Positions 25,182 through 33,910 are shown, numbered from the stretch's first letter. The stretch is DNA of 64,000 bases from Mesorhizobium jarvisii (GCF_003601985.1 NZ_QZXA01000007.1:368713-432712); one strand, 5' to 3'. Notes: generated by a model from the letters alone, not told the origin. Made by a program: numbers and translations.

Positions 25182-27164
25182 ATGTTCGCCAAAATCCTGA
25201 TCGCCAATCGGGGCGAGATTGCTTGCCGTGTCATCCGCACGACCCGCAAGATGGGGGTGCACACCGTCGCCGTCTATTCGGACGCCGACGCGAAATCCCT
25301 GCATGTCGAGATGGCCGACGAGGCCGTTCACATTGGCCCCTCGCCTGTCGGTGAGAGTTACTTGCGCGGGGACCGGATTGTCGCGGCTGCGCTTTCGACG
25401 GGGGCGCAGGCCATCCATCCCGGCTACGGCTTCCTGTCGGAAAATCCTGATTTCGTCGACCAGGTGGTGGCGGCGGGGCTCACCTTCATCGGTCCGTCGG
25501 CGGCCTCGATCCGCGCCATGGGGCTGAAGGATGCCGCCAAGCGGCTGATGGAGAAAGCCGGCGTTCCCGTCGTTCCGGGCTATCATGGCGAAGCGCAGGA
25601 GATCGTGCTGCTTGCCTCCAAGGCACGCGAGATCGGCTATCCCGTGCTGATCAAGGCGCGCGCCGGCGGCGGCGGCAAGGGCATGCGGCGCGTCGAGCAT
25701 CCCGATGATTTCTCCGAGGCGCTATCCAGCGCCCGGCGCGAGGCAAAGGCTGCTTTCGGCGACGACCGCGTTCTGGTCGAAAAATATGTCGACAAGCCGC
25801 GGCACATCGAAGTGCAGGTGTTCGGCGATAATTTCGGCAATGCGGTGCATCTTTACGAACGCGACTGCTCGGCGCAACGCCGCCACCAGAAGGTGATAGA
25901 GGAAGCCCCCGCCCCCGGCATGACGCCGGCGCTGCGCAAGGCGATGACGGAAGCGGCGGTGAAGGCAGCCAAGGCGATCGGCTACTCAGGCGCCGGCACC
26001 ATCGAGTTCATCGTCGACGCCTCGCACGGGCTGAAGGCCGACCGCTTCTGGTTCATGGAGATGAACACTCGCCTGCAGGTCGAGCATCCCGTCACCGAAA
26101 TGGTCACCGGCATCGATCTGGTCGAGTGGCAGTTGCGGGTTGCCAGCGGCGAAAAGCTGCCGAAGACGCAGAGCGAGATCGCGCCGACCGGCCATGCCCT
26201 GGAGGCGCGCATCTATGCCGAGGATGCGGCAAAGGGGTTCCTGCCCGCAACGGGTACGCTGCATCATCTGAAGTTCCCTGACGCGGCCCCCGAAGGCGCC
26301 ACAATGCGCGTCGAGACCGGCGTGCGGGCCGGCGATGCCATCTCCCCCTACTATGATCCGATGATCGCCAAGCTGGTGGTTCATGCCAAGGACAGGCAAG
26401 CAGCGCTGGAAGCGCTCGGCGCGGCGCTGTCGCGGACCGAAATCGCCGGTTCCACGGTCAACACCGGTTTCCTTGCCGCCCTTGCCGCCGATCCCGACTT
26501 TTGTGCTGGCGACGTCGACACCGGCCTGATCGGCAGGCATCAGGCGGCACTGACCGGGGTCGCGCCGCCGACCGGCGAAATCGTCTCGGCAGCAGCGCTC
26601 GCCGCCTCCGGTGCGGAAGCCTTGCCGCCATCGAACGACCCATGGTCGTCGCTTTCCGGCTATGCGCATTTCCACGGCGTGGCGCGGCGCACGCGGCTGA
26701 AGTTCGGCGAGACCGATATACTGGCAAAGGTTTCGGTGCGGCCGGACGGGCGCTTCCAGGTGGCGCTCGATGCGCCCTATGACAGCACCAATTCGCATGA
26801 ATTCCGCGCCACTCCCCGCCTCGCCCGCTGGCCTGGCCACATCACTGTGTTCGAAGGCGCCGTCGGCTACACATTCGCGGTATCGGACCCCTTGGCACGC
26901 AGCGATGACGCGGCTGCCGCCTCCGGCAGCTTGCGCGCGCCGATGCCCGGGCTGGTCAAGCTGGTGCGCGTAGCGAAAGGCGACGCGGTGATCAAGGGAC
27001 AAGCGTTGCTGATCCTCGAGGCGATGAAGATGGAGCACACCATCGCCGCCCCGCATGACGGAGTGGTTGCCGAGATCGCCGTGGAAGGAGCGCAGGTCAC
27101 CGACGGGACGGTGCTGGTGCGGTTCGTCGAGGAACAGAGCGCGCCGACCGCTGCCACAGGCTGA
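25182..27164 (+). CDS. liuD: Methylcrotonyl-CoA carboxylase, biotin-containing (alpha) subunit
   Basis: The 660-residue protein has the biotin carboxylase domain (1-450: FAKILIANRGEIACRVIRT, KARAGGGGKGMRRV, FMEMNTRLQVEHPVTEM) and a C-terminal biotinyl domain with ILEAMKMEH; the biotinylated lysine is 616. Partner is LiuB. The linker region around 480-560 matches the MccA/LiuD type. The start MFAKILIANRG has GGGAGG upstream. A bidirectional terminator follows. Confidence 0.93.
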   Translation: MFAKILIANRGEIACRVIRTTRKMGVHTVAVYSDADAKSLHVEMADEAVHIGPSPVGESYLRGDRIVAAALSTGAQAIHPGYGFLSENPDFVDQVVAAGLTFIGPSAASIRAMGLKDAAKRLMEKAGVPVVPGYHGEAQEIVLLASKAREIGYPVLIKARAGGGGKGMRRVEHPDDFSEALSSARREAKAAFGDDRVLVEKYVDKPRHIEVQVFGDNFGNAVHLYERDCSAQRRHQKVIEEAPAPGMTPALRKAMTEAAVKAAKAIGYSGAGTIEFIVDASHGLKADRFWFMEMNTRLQVEHPVTEMVTGIDLVEWQLRVASGEKLPKTQSEIAPTGHALEARIYAEDAAKGFLPATGTLHHLKFPDAAPEGATMRVETGVRAGDAISPYYDPMIAKLVVHAKDRQAALEALGAALSRTEIAGSTVNTGFLAALAADPDFCAGDVDTGLIGRHQAALTGVAPPTGEIVSAAALAASGAEALPPSNDPWSSLSGYAHFHGVARRTRLKFGETDILAKVSVRPDGRFQVALDAPYDSTNSHEFRATPRLARWPGHITVFEGAVGYTFAVSDPLARSDDAAAASGSLRAPMPGLVKLVRVAKGDAVIKGQALLILEAMKMEHTIAAPHDGVVAEIAVEGAQVTDGTVLVRFVEEQSAPTAATG

Positions 27165-27195
27165 CAAGCGGAACGCTGCGCGGACCGCAAACAAA

Positions 27196-27219
27196 ATGGC
27201 CGGGGCGAACCCCGGCCAT
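27196..27219. terminator. Bidirectional terminator between liuD and livK-like gene
   Basis: ATGGCCGGGG and CCCCGGCCAT form a 10-bp stem with loop CGAA, with A-rich and T-rich flanks. It lies between two convergent genes and can serve both. Confidence 0.85.
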
Positions 27220-27246
27220 TTCCTTGGATTATCTCATTACCCGAGA

Positions 27247-28368
27247 TTACTGCGCGATCGGCGCGTACTTGCCGTCATGCCACTGGTTGATGTCGTAGCT
27301 GGCGTTCTTGAGGTCGCCCTTTTCGTCGAAGGTGACGTCGCCGACAACGGTGCTGATCGGCGTGCCGTTCTTCAACGCTTCGGCAACCTTGGCCGGATCG
27401 TCGCTGCCGGCGCGCTTGATGCCTTCGGCGAACGCCTGGACCACGGCGTAGGAGAACAGCGTGAAGCCTTCCGGCACGAAGCCGCCGGCCTTGATCTTCT
27501 CGACGGCGGCCTTGGCTTCCGGCTTTGCCTGCGGGTCCGACGGGAAGACGAACATGGTGCCTTCGCCGGCCGGGCCGGCAACCTGCCAGAATTCCGGCGA
27601 GGCAATGGAGTCCGGCATGATCAGCTGGAACTTCAGGTTCTGTTCGGCCGACTGGCGCAGGATCAGGCCGGCTTCAGGATGATAGCCGCCGAAATAGACG
27701 ACGTCGGCCTTGAGATCCTTCAGCTTGGTGACAAGCGCCGAATAGTCCTTCTCGCCGGGATTGATGGCGTCATAGTAGACTTCCTTGAGGCCGCCAGTGT
27801 TCATGGTCGCCCTGACGGCATCGGCCACGCCCTGACCGTAAGCGCTCTTGTCGTGCAGGATGACGACGTTCTTGCCGGCATATTTCTTGGCGATCCACGG
27901 GCCGATGAAGGCGCCCTGTGCATCGTCACGCGTATAGAGGCGCATGATGGTCGGCCAGCCGGCCTTGGCGGCCGCGTCGGTCAGCACCGGGTTCGAGGAA
28001 GCCGGGCTCATCATCAGCGCGCCGGCCTCGGCATAGACGGCCGAGGCCGGAATGCTCGAGCCCGAGCAGGCATGGCCGTCGATGAACTTGACGCCGTTGG
28101 CGACGATGCGGTTGGCGACCGACACGGCCTGCTTGGGATCGCACTGGTCGTCCTCGATATCGAGCTTGATCATCGAGCCGTTGACGCCGCCCGCGGCGTT
28201 GATGGCATCGGCGGCGGCCTGTGCGCCCTGTTTGAACTGATCGCCGATGGTGGCGAGCTGTCCGGTCATCGGGCCGACCACCGAGACGGTGATGTCGTCG
28301 GCGAATGCGACGGGCGCACTCATCATCAGGCCGAAAATGGCCGCGCTCAAAATACTCATTTTTTTCAT
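27247..28368 (-). CDS. Branched-chain amino-acid ABC transporter substrate-binding protein
   Basis: The 373-residue protein has a signal peptide (MKKMSILSAAIFGLMMSAP, cleavage after AFA) and the periplasmic type I binding fold: ITVSVVGPMTGQLATIGDQ, INAAGGVNGSMIKLDIEDD, CDPKQAVSVANRIV, DKSAYGQGVAD and DVVYFGGYHPEAG. This is the LivK/LivJ family, delivering Leu/Ile/Val or related amino acids to an ABC importer. No permease or ATPase genes are near, so it depends on a LivHMGF system elsewhere. Its place opposite the liu cluster is fitting. Confidence 0.9.
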   Translation of the reverse strand: MKKMSILSAAIFGLMMSAPVAFADDITVSVVGPMTGQLATIGDQFKQGAQAAADAINAAGGVNGSMIKLDIEDDQCDPKQAVSVANRIVANGVKFIDGHACSGSSIPASAVYAEAGALMMSPASSNPVLTDAAAKAGWPTIMRLYTRDDAQGAFIGPWIAKKYAGKNVVILHDKSAYGQGVADAVRATMNTGGLKEVYYDAINPGEKDYSALVTKLKDLKADVVYFGGYHPEAGLILRQSAEQNLKFQLIMPDSIASPEFWQVAGPAGEGTMFVFPSDPQAKPEAKAAVEKIKAGGFVPEGFTLFSYAVVQAFAEGIKRAGSDDPAKVAEALKNGTPISTVVGDVTFDEKGDLKNASYDINQWHDGKYAPIAQ

Positions 28369-28503
28369 GGCAATAGAACTCCTCCACTCACGCGCGGCCC
28401 CCGGCCGCGCTTCTTCCAGAGAGGCGGGACAATTTCATCCTTCATTGGGCCTGTCTAGGCGCATTGGCGCCACTCGATTGGGCCTGCGAGCCCTCATCCA
28501 CGC

Positions 28504-28547
28504 AAAAAGCCACGCCAGCCTTGTTCCGGCTGGTCGTGGCTTTTTTT
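28504..28547. terminator. Strong bidirectional terminator-like hairpin
   Basis: AAAAAGCCACG-CCAGCC pairs with GGCTGG-CGTGGCTTTTT, with one bulged base and a short loop. It is followed by seven T on the plus strand and five on the minus strand. It may end the Sel1-protein transcript on the minus strand or an unannotated plus-strand RNA starting near 28380. Confidence 0.75.
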
Positions 28548-28614
28548 GCCTATCGGGCGGTTTCCCAGCGCCCCCGCGCCGCGAACCCCAACGGAGCCTT
28601 CCCTGTCTTCCCTG

Positions 28615-28651
28615 CCATGATCCGAAGAACGGATACTTTTCGGGGTCATGG
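28615..28651. repeat. Intergenic palindromic repeat
   Basis: CCATGATCCGAA and TTTTCGGGGTCATGG form imperfect arms. The plan (ATGATCC, CGAA, TTCGG, TCATG) is shared with 21272-21317. Confidence 0.65.
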
Positions 28652-28793
28652 TCCGTCGCACGGCTTGGCCGATCCTGCATGCCGCATTCTTGTTGTTGAT
28701 GGCCCGTGGCCTGGCTGTCTGCGCAGCCTTATCCCTGTTTTGGCCCGACCGTCTTGGAGCGGTCTTGGCCGGAGCGTCCCCGTCTGCCGAAAC

Positions 28794-29060
28794 TCAGTGC
28801 ATGGTCATCCATTCGCGGGCTTCGCGCAGCGCCTTGGCGATCTCGACCTTCGACATGGCGGCCGACAGTTCCGAGCGCAGTTCCGCGGCGCGGGCTGAGC
28901 CCTTTATGGCGGCGATGTTGAACCATTTGTGGGCGGCAACGACGTCGGTTTCGCAATCGCGGCCGGTCGCATACATCATGCCCAGTTCGAAAAGAATGTC
29001 GGCCTGGGCAGTTGCCCCCATGGCGCCGAAACCTGCTTCAAGCATTTCAAAACGTGCCAT
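28794..29060 (-). CDS. Sel1-repeat-like small protein
   Basis: The 88-residue protein contains one Sel1/TPR-like unit, ADILFELGMMYATGRDCETD followed by VVAAHKWFNIAAIKGSARA. Such repeats bind proteins. No signal peptide is visible. It is complete and short for the family, which usually has several repeats. The GGGGAC ribosome-binding region precedes the ATG. Role unknown. Confidence 0.85.
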   Translation of the reverse strand: MARFEMLEAGFGAMGATAQADILFELGMMYATGRDCETDVVAAHKWFNIAAIKGSARAAELRSELSAAMSKVEIAKALREAREWMTMH

Positions 29061-29498
29061 TTTAGTCCCCTGTCTGGCTCCCGAGAGCTGCCTCCGTTCG
29101 TCTTGTCCGGGCCGCTCTTTCGATGCTTCCGAGGATGCCGATCAGGCTTGAATCCGTCGTTAAATGGCGTGCTTAATTTGAAGAAAACAAAGCTAAAACA
29201 AGAGGTAAACGCGGAAATTCGTTAAGGATACGAAGTCAGCAATTCAGCCGATTTTCGTCAAATTCGAGGAAAATTTTTCGAGCCTGGATCAACACTCCGC
29301 TAACCACGGGAAACAAACAGCACGTGCCGGTCGTTTTCATTTCCTCGCCGACGGAGCCAATTCAGGCGGCTTCAAAATCCCAAAGTCTTCCGTTGCGGCA
29401 CCGCTTTTGTTTTGCCGGGAGCTGGATTAGCTTACGTTTGCGTAAGCGGCAGACCGGCGAGGCGGAGAATTCGGCCGGCTATCCAAAGGGAGCAAGAC
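29061..29498. other. Intergenic stretch, A+T-richer than its surroundings
   Basis: The 438 bases lie between divergent genes and probably hold both promoters. 29160-29300 is rich in A and T. No gene or RNA was recognised. Confidence 0.4.
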
Positions 29499-29840
29499 AT
29501 GTTTCGAAAAGTGAGCCTGGCTCTTGCAGCCACATTGATCATCGCGGGTGCGGCGTGGGCCGATCCGATCGAGGGCAATTGGAAAACGCAAGCCGGCGAT
29601 ACCGCGGCCATTTCAGGCAGCGGCTCGTTTTCCATCACGCTCAAATCGGGCAAATATGCCGGCAAGACGATCGGCTCGCTCAAGGCGGCGGGCGACAACA
29701 AATATGCCGGCAGCATCACCGACCCTGCAAACGACAAGACCTATTCGGGCAAGGCGACATTGTCGGGCACCGCTCTCAAGATGAGCGGCTGCGTGCTTGG
29801 CGGACTGATCTGCAAGAGCCAGACCTGGCACAAGCTCTGA
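29499..29840 (+). CDS. DUF2147-like exported protein
   Basis: The 113-residue protein has a signal peptide (MFRKVSLALAATLIIAGAAWA) and a mature part starting DPIEGNWKTQAGDTA, followed by SGSFSITLKSGKYAGKTIG and KMSGCVLGGLICKSQTWHK. The opening 'GxWkT..G' and the closing 'l.G.v....C.sq.W.r' match the DUF2147 family of small periplasmic beta-barrel proteins. Two cysteines may form a disulfide. The start is behind GGGAG. A terminator follows. Confidence 0.8.
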   Translation: MFRKVSLALAATLIIAGAAWADPIEGNWKTQAGDTAAISGSGSFSITLKSGKYAGKTIGSLKAAGDNKYAGSITDPANDKTYSGKATLSGTALKMSGCVLGGLICKSQTWHKL

Positions 29841-29865
29841 TCGATCTATCCTTGCGACATCCATG

Positions 29866-29889
29866 ACGGGGCCCGACAGGCCCCGTTTT
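29866..29889 (+). terminator. Rho-independent terminator of the DUF2147-like gene
   Basis: ACGGGGCC and GGCCCCGT form an 8-bp stem with a five-base loop followed by TTTT, 26 bases after the stop codon. Confidence 0.85.
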
Positions 29890-30057
29890 CGTTTCACCGG
29901 CACGTCAAGCCCTGGGGCTCTTGCCCCCGCTGCCGGTGGCCGGCGACGACCCGCCCAGATCCCGTCAATCAATTTGAACCGCAGATGAACGCCGGCATCA
30001 GAGCCGGTTCAGAGGCGTTGGGGCATTCTCCGGCGTGTTGAAGGAGACACGACCCCA

Positions 30058-30213
30058 ATGCTTGCTCGCCGCTTCACCATCGTCTGCCTGCTGATGAGCC
30101 TGTTTGGAATGTTCTTCGCCATCCTCGTCGCCGAAGCGGGCCGTTCTCCCCGCTCCTGGGACGAAGTCACCAGAATGTGCCGCCTCGCCTGCCCGACCAA
30201 CCTTCGTCACTGA
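30058..30213 (+). CDS. Small membrane protein (51 residues)
   Basis: The frame begins MLARRFTIVCLLMSLFGMFF and ends with MCRLACPTNLRH. One transmembrane helix (about 7-25) is preceded by basic residues, and three cysteines are present. AAGGAGA lies about 10 bases before the ATG, a strong ribosome-binding site. No family is recognised. Another small hydrophobic protein follows 41 bases downstream. Confidence 0.6.
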   Translation: MLARRFTIVCLLMSLFGMFFAILVAEAGRSPRSWDEVTRMCRLACPTNLRH

Positions 30214-30254
30214 AACAAAGAAACCCGGACCTCGAAAAGAAAAGCTCAGACATC

Positions 30255-30449
30255 ATGACCCGCATCGCCGCCAACACTCTCAAGACCCTTCGGCTCCTGC
30301 CGCGGGCGGCGCTCATCCTGGTGCTCCTGGCCGCGCCGGTCCTGGCGGTGCCGATGATGCGCGCGGATGCCGGCTCGACGATCGAGGCGCCGGCCCTGAG
30401 GAAGTCCGGCGTGGGTTTCGTTCTGCTGGTCAGCCTGCAGCGGGGATAA
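30255..30449 (+). CDS. Small hydrophobic or exported protein (64 residues)
   Basis: The protein begins MTRIAANTLKTLRLLPRAAL and has a hydrophobic core (about 17-34, ALILVLLAAPVLAVPMM) like a signal peptide or membrane anchor, then a short polar tail. Coding potential rests on the start context (AAAGCTCAGACATC, weak) and on its place between a small membrane protein and amn. No family recognised. Confidence 0.4.
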   Translation: MTRIAANTLKTLRLLPRAALILVLLAAPVLAVPMMRADAGSTIEAPALRKSGVGFVLLVSLQRG

Positions 30450-30523
30450 AGAAAAATGGCGCTTTGGGCGCCTTCGGCAGCGACACCCCTCCCAACCGCT
30501 CGTCCAAGTCTCTATATTGAGCC

Positions 30524-32029
30524 ATGGAAAAGCGAATCTACCCTCAAGCCATCGAATCTGTCGTCATGCCGGAGCCTTTTGGCCGGCAAAGCTTCGACAG
30601 CGCCGAAAAAGCCGTTGCCGCACTGCAGTTGCTTTACGACCGCAACACCAAGTTCCTGCGCGACGCCTTCTCGGCCCTGGCGGCCGCCGGCGGCGACAGC
30701 AGCAAGCGCTACCGCGCCTTCTATCCCGAGATCGGCGTCACCACGAGTTCGTTCACCCAGGTCGACTCGCGCCAAGCCTACGGCCATATGCCGACACCCG
30801 GCCATTTCGCCACCACGATCACACAGCCGCACCTGTTCGAGAGCTATCTGGTCGAACAGCTGCGCCTGATCATGCGCAACCACGGTGTCTCTGTCACGGT
30901 TTCGGAATCGACCACGCCCATTCCGCTGCATTTCGCCTTCCTGGAGGGAACTTACGTCGACGGAGCCGCCGCGGAGCGCATCAAGCGGCCGATCCGCGAC
31001 CTGTTCGACGTGCCGGATCTCGACGGCACCGACGACCAGATCGCCAACGGCACCTTCGAAGTGGCCTTTGGCGAACCAAGGCCGCTGGCTCCGTTTACGG
31101 CGCAGCGCATCGACTATTCGCTGCACCGCATGACGCATTATACGGCCACCAGCCCGCAGCATTTCCAGAACTTCGTGCTGTTCACCAACTACCAGTTCTA
31201 CATCGACGAATTCGTCGCCCGCGCCCGCGAACTGATGGAGAAGGGCGGCGGCGGTTACGCGGAATTCGTCGAGCCTGGCAATGTCGTGACCAGGGCCGGA
31301 CAGAGTTCGCCCAGCGAAGGCGTTGGGCCGCAGCGCCTGCCGCAGATGCCGGCCTATCACCTGAAAAAGCCGAACCATGGCGGCATCACCATGGTCAACA
31401 TCGGCGTCGGCCCTTCCAATGCCAAGACGATCACCGACCACGTCGCCGTGCTGAGGCCGCATGCCTGGGTGATGCTTGGCCATTGCGCCGGGCTGCGCAA
31501 CACACAGGCGCTCGGTGACTATGTGCTGGCGCATGCCTATGTGCGCGAGGATCACGTGCTGGACGACGACCTTCCGGTCTGGGTGCCGATCCCGCCGCTG
31601 GCGGAAATCCAGGTTGCCCTGCAGGAAGCGGTCGCCGAAGTCACCGGCCTGTCCGGCTATGATCTGAAGCGCATCATGCGCACCGGCACGGTCGCCACCA
31701 TCGACAACCGCAACTGGGAACTGCGCGACCAGCGCGGACCGGTGCAGCGCCTGTCGCAGTCGCGCGCCATCGCGCTCGACATGGAATCGGCGACGATCGC
31801 CGCCAATGGCTTCCGCTTCCGTGTCCCCTATGGCACGCTTCTGTGCGTTTCCGACAAGCCACTGCATGGCGAGTTGAAGCTGCCTGGCATGGCGACCGAG
31901 TTCTACAAGCGCCAGGTGGCGCAGCACCTTACCATCGGCATCAGGGCGATGGAGAAGCTGGCCGAGATGCCGATGGAGCGGCTGCATTCGCGCAAGCTCC
32001 GGAGCTTTTCGGAGACAGCGTTCCAATAG
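30524..32029 (+). CDS. amn: AMP nucleosidase
   Basis: The 501-residue protein is close to the E. coli enzyme in length and shows its N-terminal AMP-nucleosidase domain (IGVTTSSFTQVDSRQAYGH and THYTATSPQHFQNFVLFTNY) and the C-terminal nucleoside-phosphorylase fold with NIGVGPSNAKTITDHVAVLR, MLGHCAGLRNTQ and ALDMESATIAANGFRFR. It hydrolyses AMP to adenine and ribose 5-phosphate, setting adenylate levels. It appears to be transcribed on its own. Confidence 0.95.
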   Translation: MEKRIYPQAIESVVMPEPFGRQSFDSAEKAVAALQLLYDRNTKFLRDAFSALAAAGGDSSKRYRAFYPEIGVTTSSFTQVDSRQAYGHMPTPGHFATTITQPHLFESYLVEQLRLIMRNHGVSVTVSESTTPIPLHFAFLEGTYVDGAAAERIKRPIRDLFDVPDLDGTDDQIANGTFEVAFGEPRPLAPFTAQRIDYSLHRMTHYTATSPQHFQNFVLFTNYQFYIDEFVARARELMEKGGGGYAEFVEPGNVVTRAGQSSPSEGVGPQRLPQMPAYHLKKPNHGGITMVNIGVGPSNAKTITDHVAVLRPHAWVMLGHCAGLRNTQALGDYVLAHAYVREDHVLDDDLPVWVPIPPLAEIQVALQEAVAEVTGLSGYDLKRIMRTGTVATIDNRNWELRDQRGPVQRLSQSRAIALDMESATIAANGFRFRVPYGTLLCVSDKPLHGELKLPGMATEFYKRQVAQHLTIGIRAMEKLAEMPMERLHSRKLRSFSETAFQ

Positions 32030-32095
32030 GCGGCCGCAGCGCCTGGGCGAGGCATTTCGTCGTCTTGCCCGGCCCGCAAGTTGACCGATAAGCAG

Positions 32096-33172
32096 ATGGA
32101 ACGGATCGTCAGGCGGCATTCGGCAGACACGACCTCGATGATGACAGGCGCGCGCTTGAAAATGATGGCTGGGTTGGCATTCCTGGCGATGACGGCGCTA
32201 TCGGCCGCGCTGTTGGCCGGATTCTTCGGCACGCTGCATCCGGCTTTCGATTCCTTCTCGCATTTCCGCATTCACTTCAGCGTGCTCATGGCGCTTCTGG
32301 CACTGCCGCTGCTTGCCAGCTCGTTTCGGCTGCAAGCGGCAGCGGGGCTGCTGTTTGCCATCGCCTGCCTGGCCACGACGGCAAGCGCCCTGCCGAGGCT
32401 CTGGCCGCAACCGGCGGTTGCTAAGCCCACCGATCAGGCCGTCTACAGCCTGCTGCAGATGAACTTGCGCTTCAACAACCCGACACCGAAGAAAGTGCTC
32501 TCCCTGATCGGCCGCACCGACCCGGACGTAATCACCCTCGATGAGGTGTCGGAGATGTGGACGACCGAGCTTGGCACCATCGCCAGCGCCTATCCCTACC
32601 GTATCCTGTGCCCCTACCCGAACGGCATGTTCGGGGTCGCGCTGCTGTCGCGCCGGCCCTTCGTGGCCGGCACGACACCGCGCTGCGAGCCGCGCGGCGC
32701 GATGGCAACCGCCGCCATCGACTTCGGCGGGATCGACGTTGATGTCGCCGCGATCCATTTGAGCTGGCCGTGGCCGAAGGAGCAATACTGGCAGATCGGC
32801 GAACTGGCGCAGACATTGGCCGGGTTGGGCGAGACCGCGATCATGGCCGGCGATTGCAACGCCGTGCCGTGGAGTGCTGCGGTGCGGCGGGTCGCGGCTC
32901 TCGGCGGGCTGACAGTGATGCCTTCCGCCGGCCCGACCTGGATCCACCGGACACTGCCCGACATCCTGCGCCGTTATGCGGGCCTGCCGATCGACCAGGT
33001 GTTCAGCAAGGGCGGGTTGACGCTCCTGTCTTCCAAGCGGCTGGAGGACACCGGCTCCGACCATCTGCCGGTGCTGGTCGAGTTCACGCTAAGGCCAGAC
33101 GACAAGCAGCCTGAGAATGACCACGCCACCGCGCTCGCGGCGAGCGACTTTTCGGTGAAGCCGCAAAGCTGA
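32096..33172 (+). CDS. Membrane-bound endonuclease/exonuclease/phosphatase family protein
   Basis: The protein of about 358 residues has two or three N-terminal hydrophobic segments (roughly 15-40, 55-75, 80-100) and then an EEP catalytic domain facing outwards: TLDEVSEMW (Glu), ALLSRRPF, MAGDCNAVPWS and SDHLPVLVEF (Asp-His). EEP proteins include nucleases, sphingomyelinases and inositol-phosphate phosphatases; the membrane-anchored bacterial kind has unknown substrates. The start is uncertain: TTG at 32081 and ATG codons at 32096 and 32138 are possible, none with a strong ribosome-binding site. Confidence 0.85.
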   Translation: MERIVRRHSADTTSMMTGARLKMMAGLAFLAMTALSAALLAGFFGTLHPAFDSFSHFRIHFSVLMALLALPLLASSFRLQAAAGLLFAIACLATTASALPRLWPQPAVAKPTDQAVYSLLQMNLRFNNPTPKKVLSLIGRTDPDVITLDEVSEMWTTELGTIASAYPYRILCPYPNGMFGVALLSRRPFVAGTTPRCEPRGAMATAAIDFGGIDVDVAAIHLSWPWPKEQYWQIGELAQTLAGLGETAIMAGDCNAVPWSAAVRRVAALGGLTVMPSAGPTWIHRTLPDILRRYAGLPIDQVFSKGGLTLLSSKRLEDTGSDHLPVLVEFTLRPDDKQPENDHATALAASDFSVKPQS

Positions 33173-33237
33173 CACGCCAATCGAGCGGGCTGGCGGCAAG
33201 GACCCGCGATGGCGAGGGGTCTAGTCCTTGTTCTAAC

Positions 33238-33307
33238 GCAATTCCCAAGGGAAAGCGCTACGGCGCTTTTTCCCGGGAAAACCGTTTTACACTTTTCCTG
33301 GAATTGC
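33238..33307. repeat. 70-bp intergenic palindromic element
   Basis: Outer arms GCAATTCC and GGAATTGC enclose GGGAAAGCGC ... GCGCTTTTTCCC and a further TTTTACACTTTTCC string. The pattern GCAATTCC-n-GGAATTGC is one I associate with rhizobial intergenic repeats. It lies between convergent genes. Confidence 0.65.
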
Positions 33308-33313
33308 CCTGGT

Positions 33314-33910
33314 TCAAGGTTTTCCGGTCAAGGCAGCGATCAGATGCTCGACATGGCCGCCATCGCTGTGTTCGCGCCGATCGAAAGCGTTTTGTTTGGC
33401 CTCATATTCGGCATAGATCGCCTGGATGCGCAGCCGCGCCTCGCGGCGCGTCTTGTAGCAGGACGGGTCGTTGACGACTTGCAGGCCGGTTATCGACCTT
33501 TCCGTAGCGCGCATCATCTCCCTGGCGATGCGCCCATGTGTTTCCTCATGGGCGCGAACACCTGCGAAAAACTTGTTCCAGCGCCTCTTCAGCGCCGACG
33601 TCGCGGGTGAGGCAAGGCGCGGGAAGGTGTAGGAAAGATTCAGCGTGCCATTGACCCCTCGCATCCGACAGAAGCCGTTGCCCTGGCCGGCGTCGAGGTC
33701 CCAGTCGACGGTATAGGAGGTTGTGGCGATGGCATGCGTCATGAAGCCGTGCCGGGGGCCTTTTCTGTCCATCGCGTCGACGAGGGCGGTGCCCGAGCTT
33801 CCGGTGACGTCGTAGGTCCGCGTCTGGACCACTGCCCTGGTGCCGGCCGAGGCCTGTGGCGCAAACAGCGCTCCGATGGCGACGAGGCATGTCAGAACTG
33901 TCCGGCGCAT
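33314..33910 (-). CDS. DUF922 family exported protein with HEXXH motif
   Basis: The 198-residue protein has a signal peptide (about 1-22, ending ASA) and a domain with YDVTGSSGTALVDAM and VRAHEETHGRIARE. His121-Glu122 and His125 form HEXXH, as in zincin metallopeptidases; DUF922 proteins are described as putative secreted Zn-dependent proteases. Cys81 and Cys155 may form a disulfide. It converges on the EEP gene. Confidence 0.85.
   Translation of the reverse strand: MRRTVLTCLVAIGALFAPQASAGTRAVVQTRTYDVTGSSGTALVDAMDRKGPRHGFMTHAIATTSYTVDWDLDAGQGNGFCRMRGVNGTLNLSYTFPRLASPATSALKRRWNKFFAGVRAHEETHGRIAREMMRATERSITGLQVVNDPSCYKTRREARLRIQAIYAEYEAKQNAFDRREHSDGGHVEHLIAALTGKP

Larger units (their letters stand above)
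28369..28793. other. Intergenic stretch with a strong hairpin and a palindrome
   Basis: The region upstream of livK-like gene contains a strong hairpin with T-runs on both strands (28504-28547) and a palindromic repeat (28615-28651). No protein gene is supported; a long plus-strand frame here lacks a ribosome-binding site. A small RNA ending at the hairpin is possible. Confidence 0.45.
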
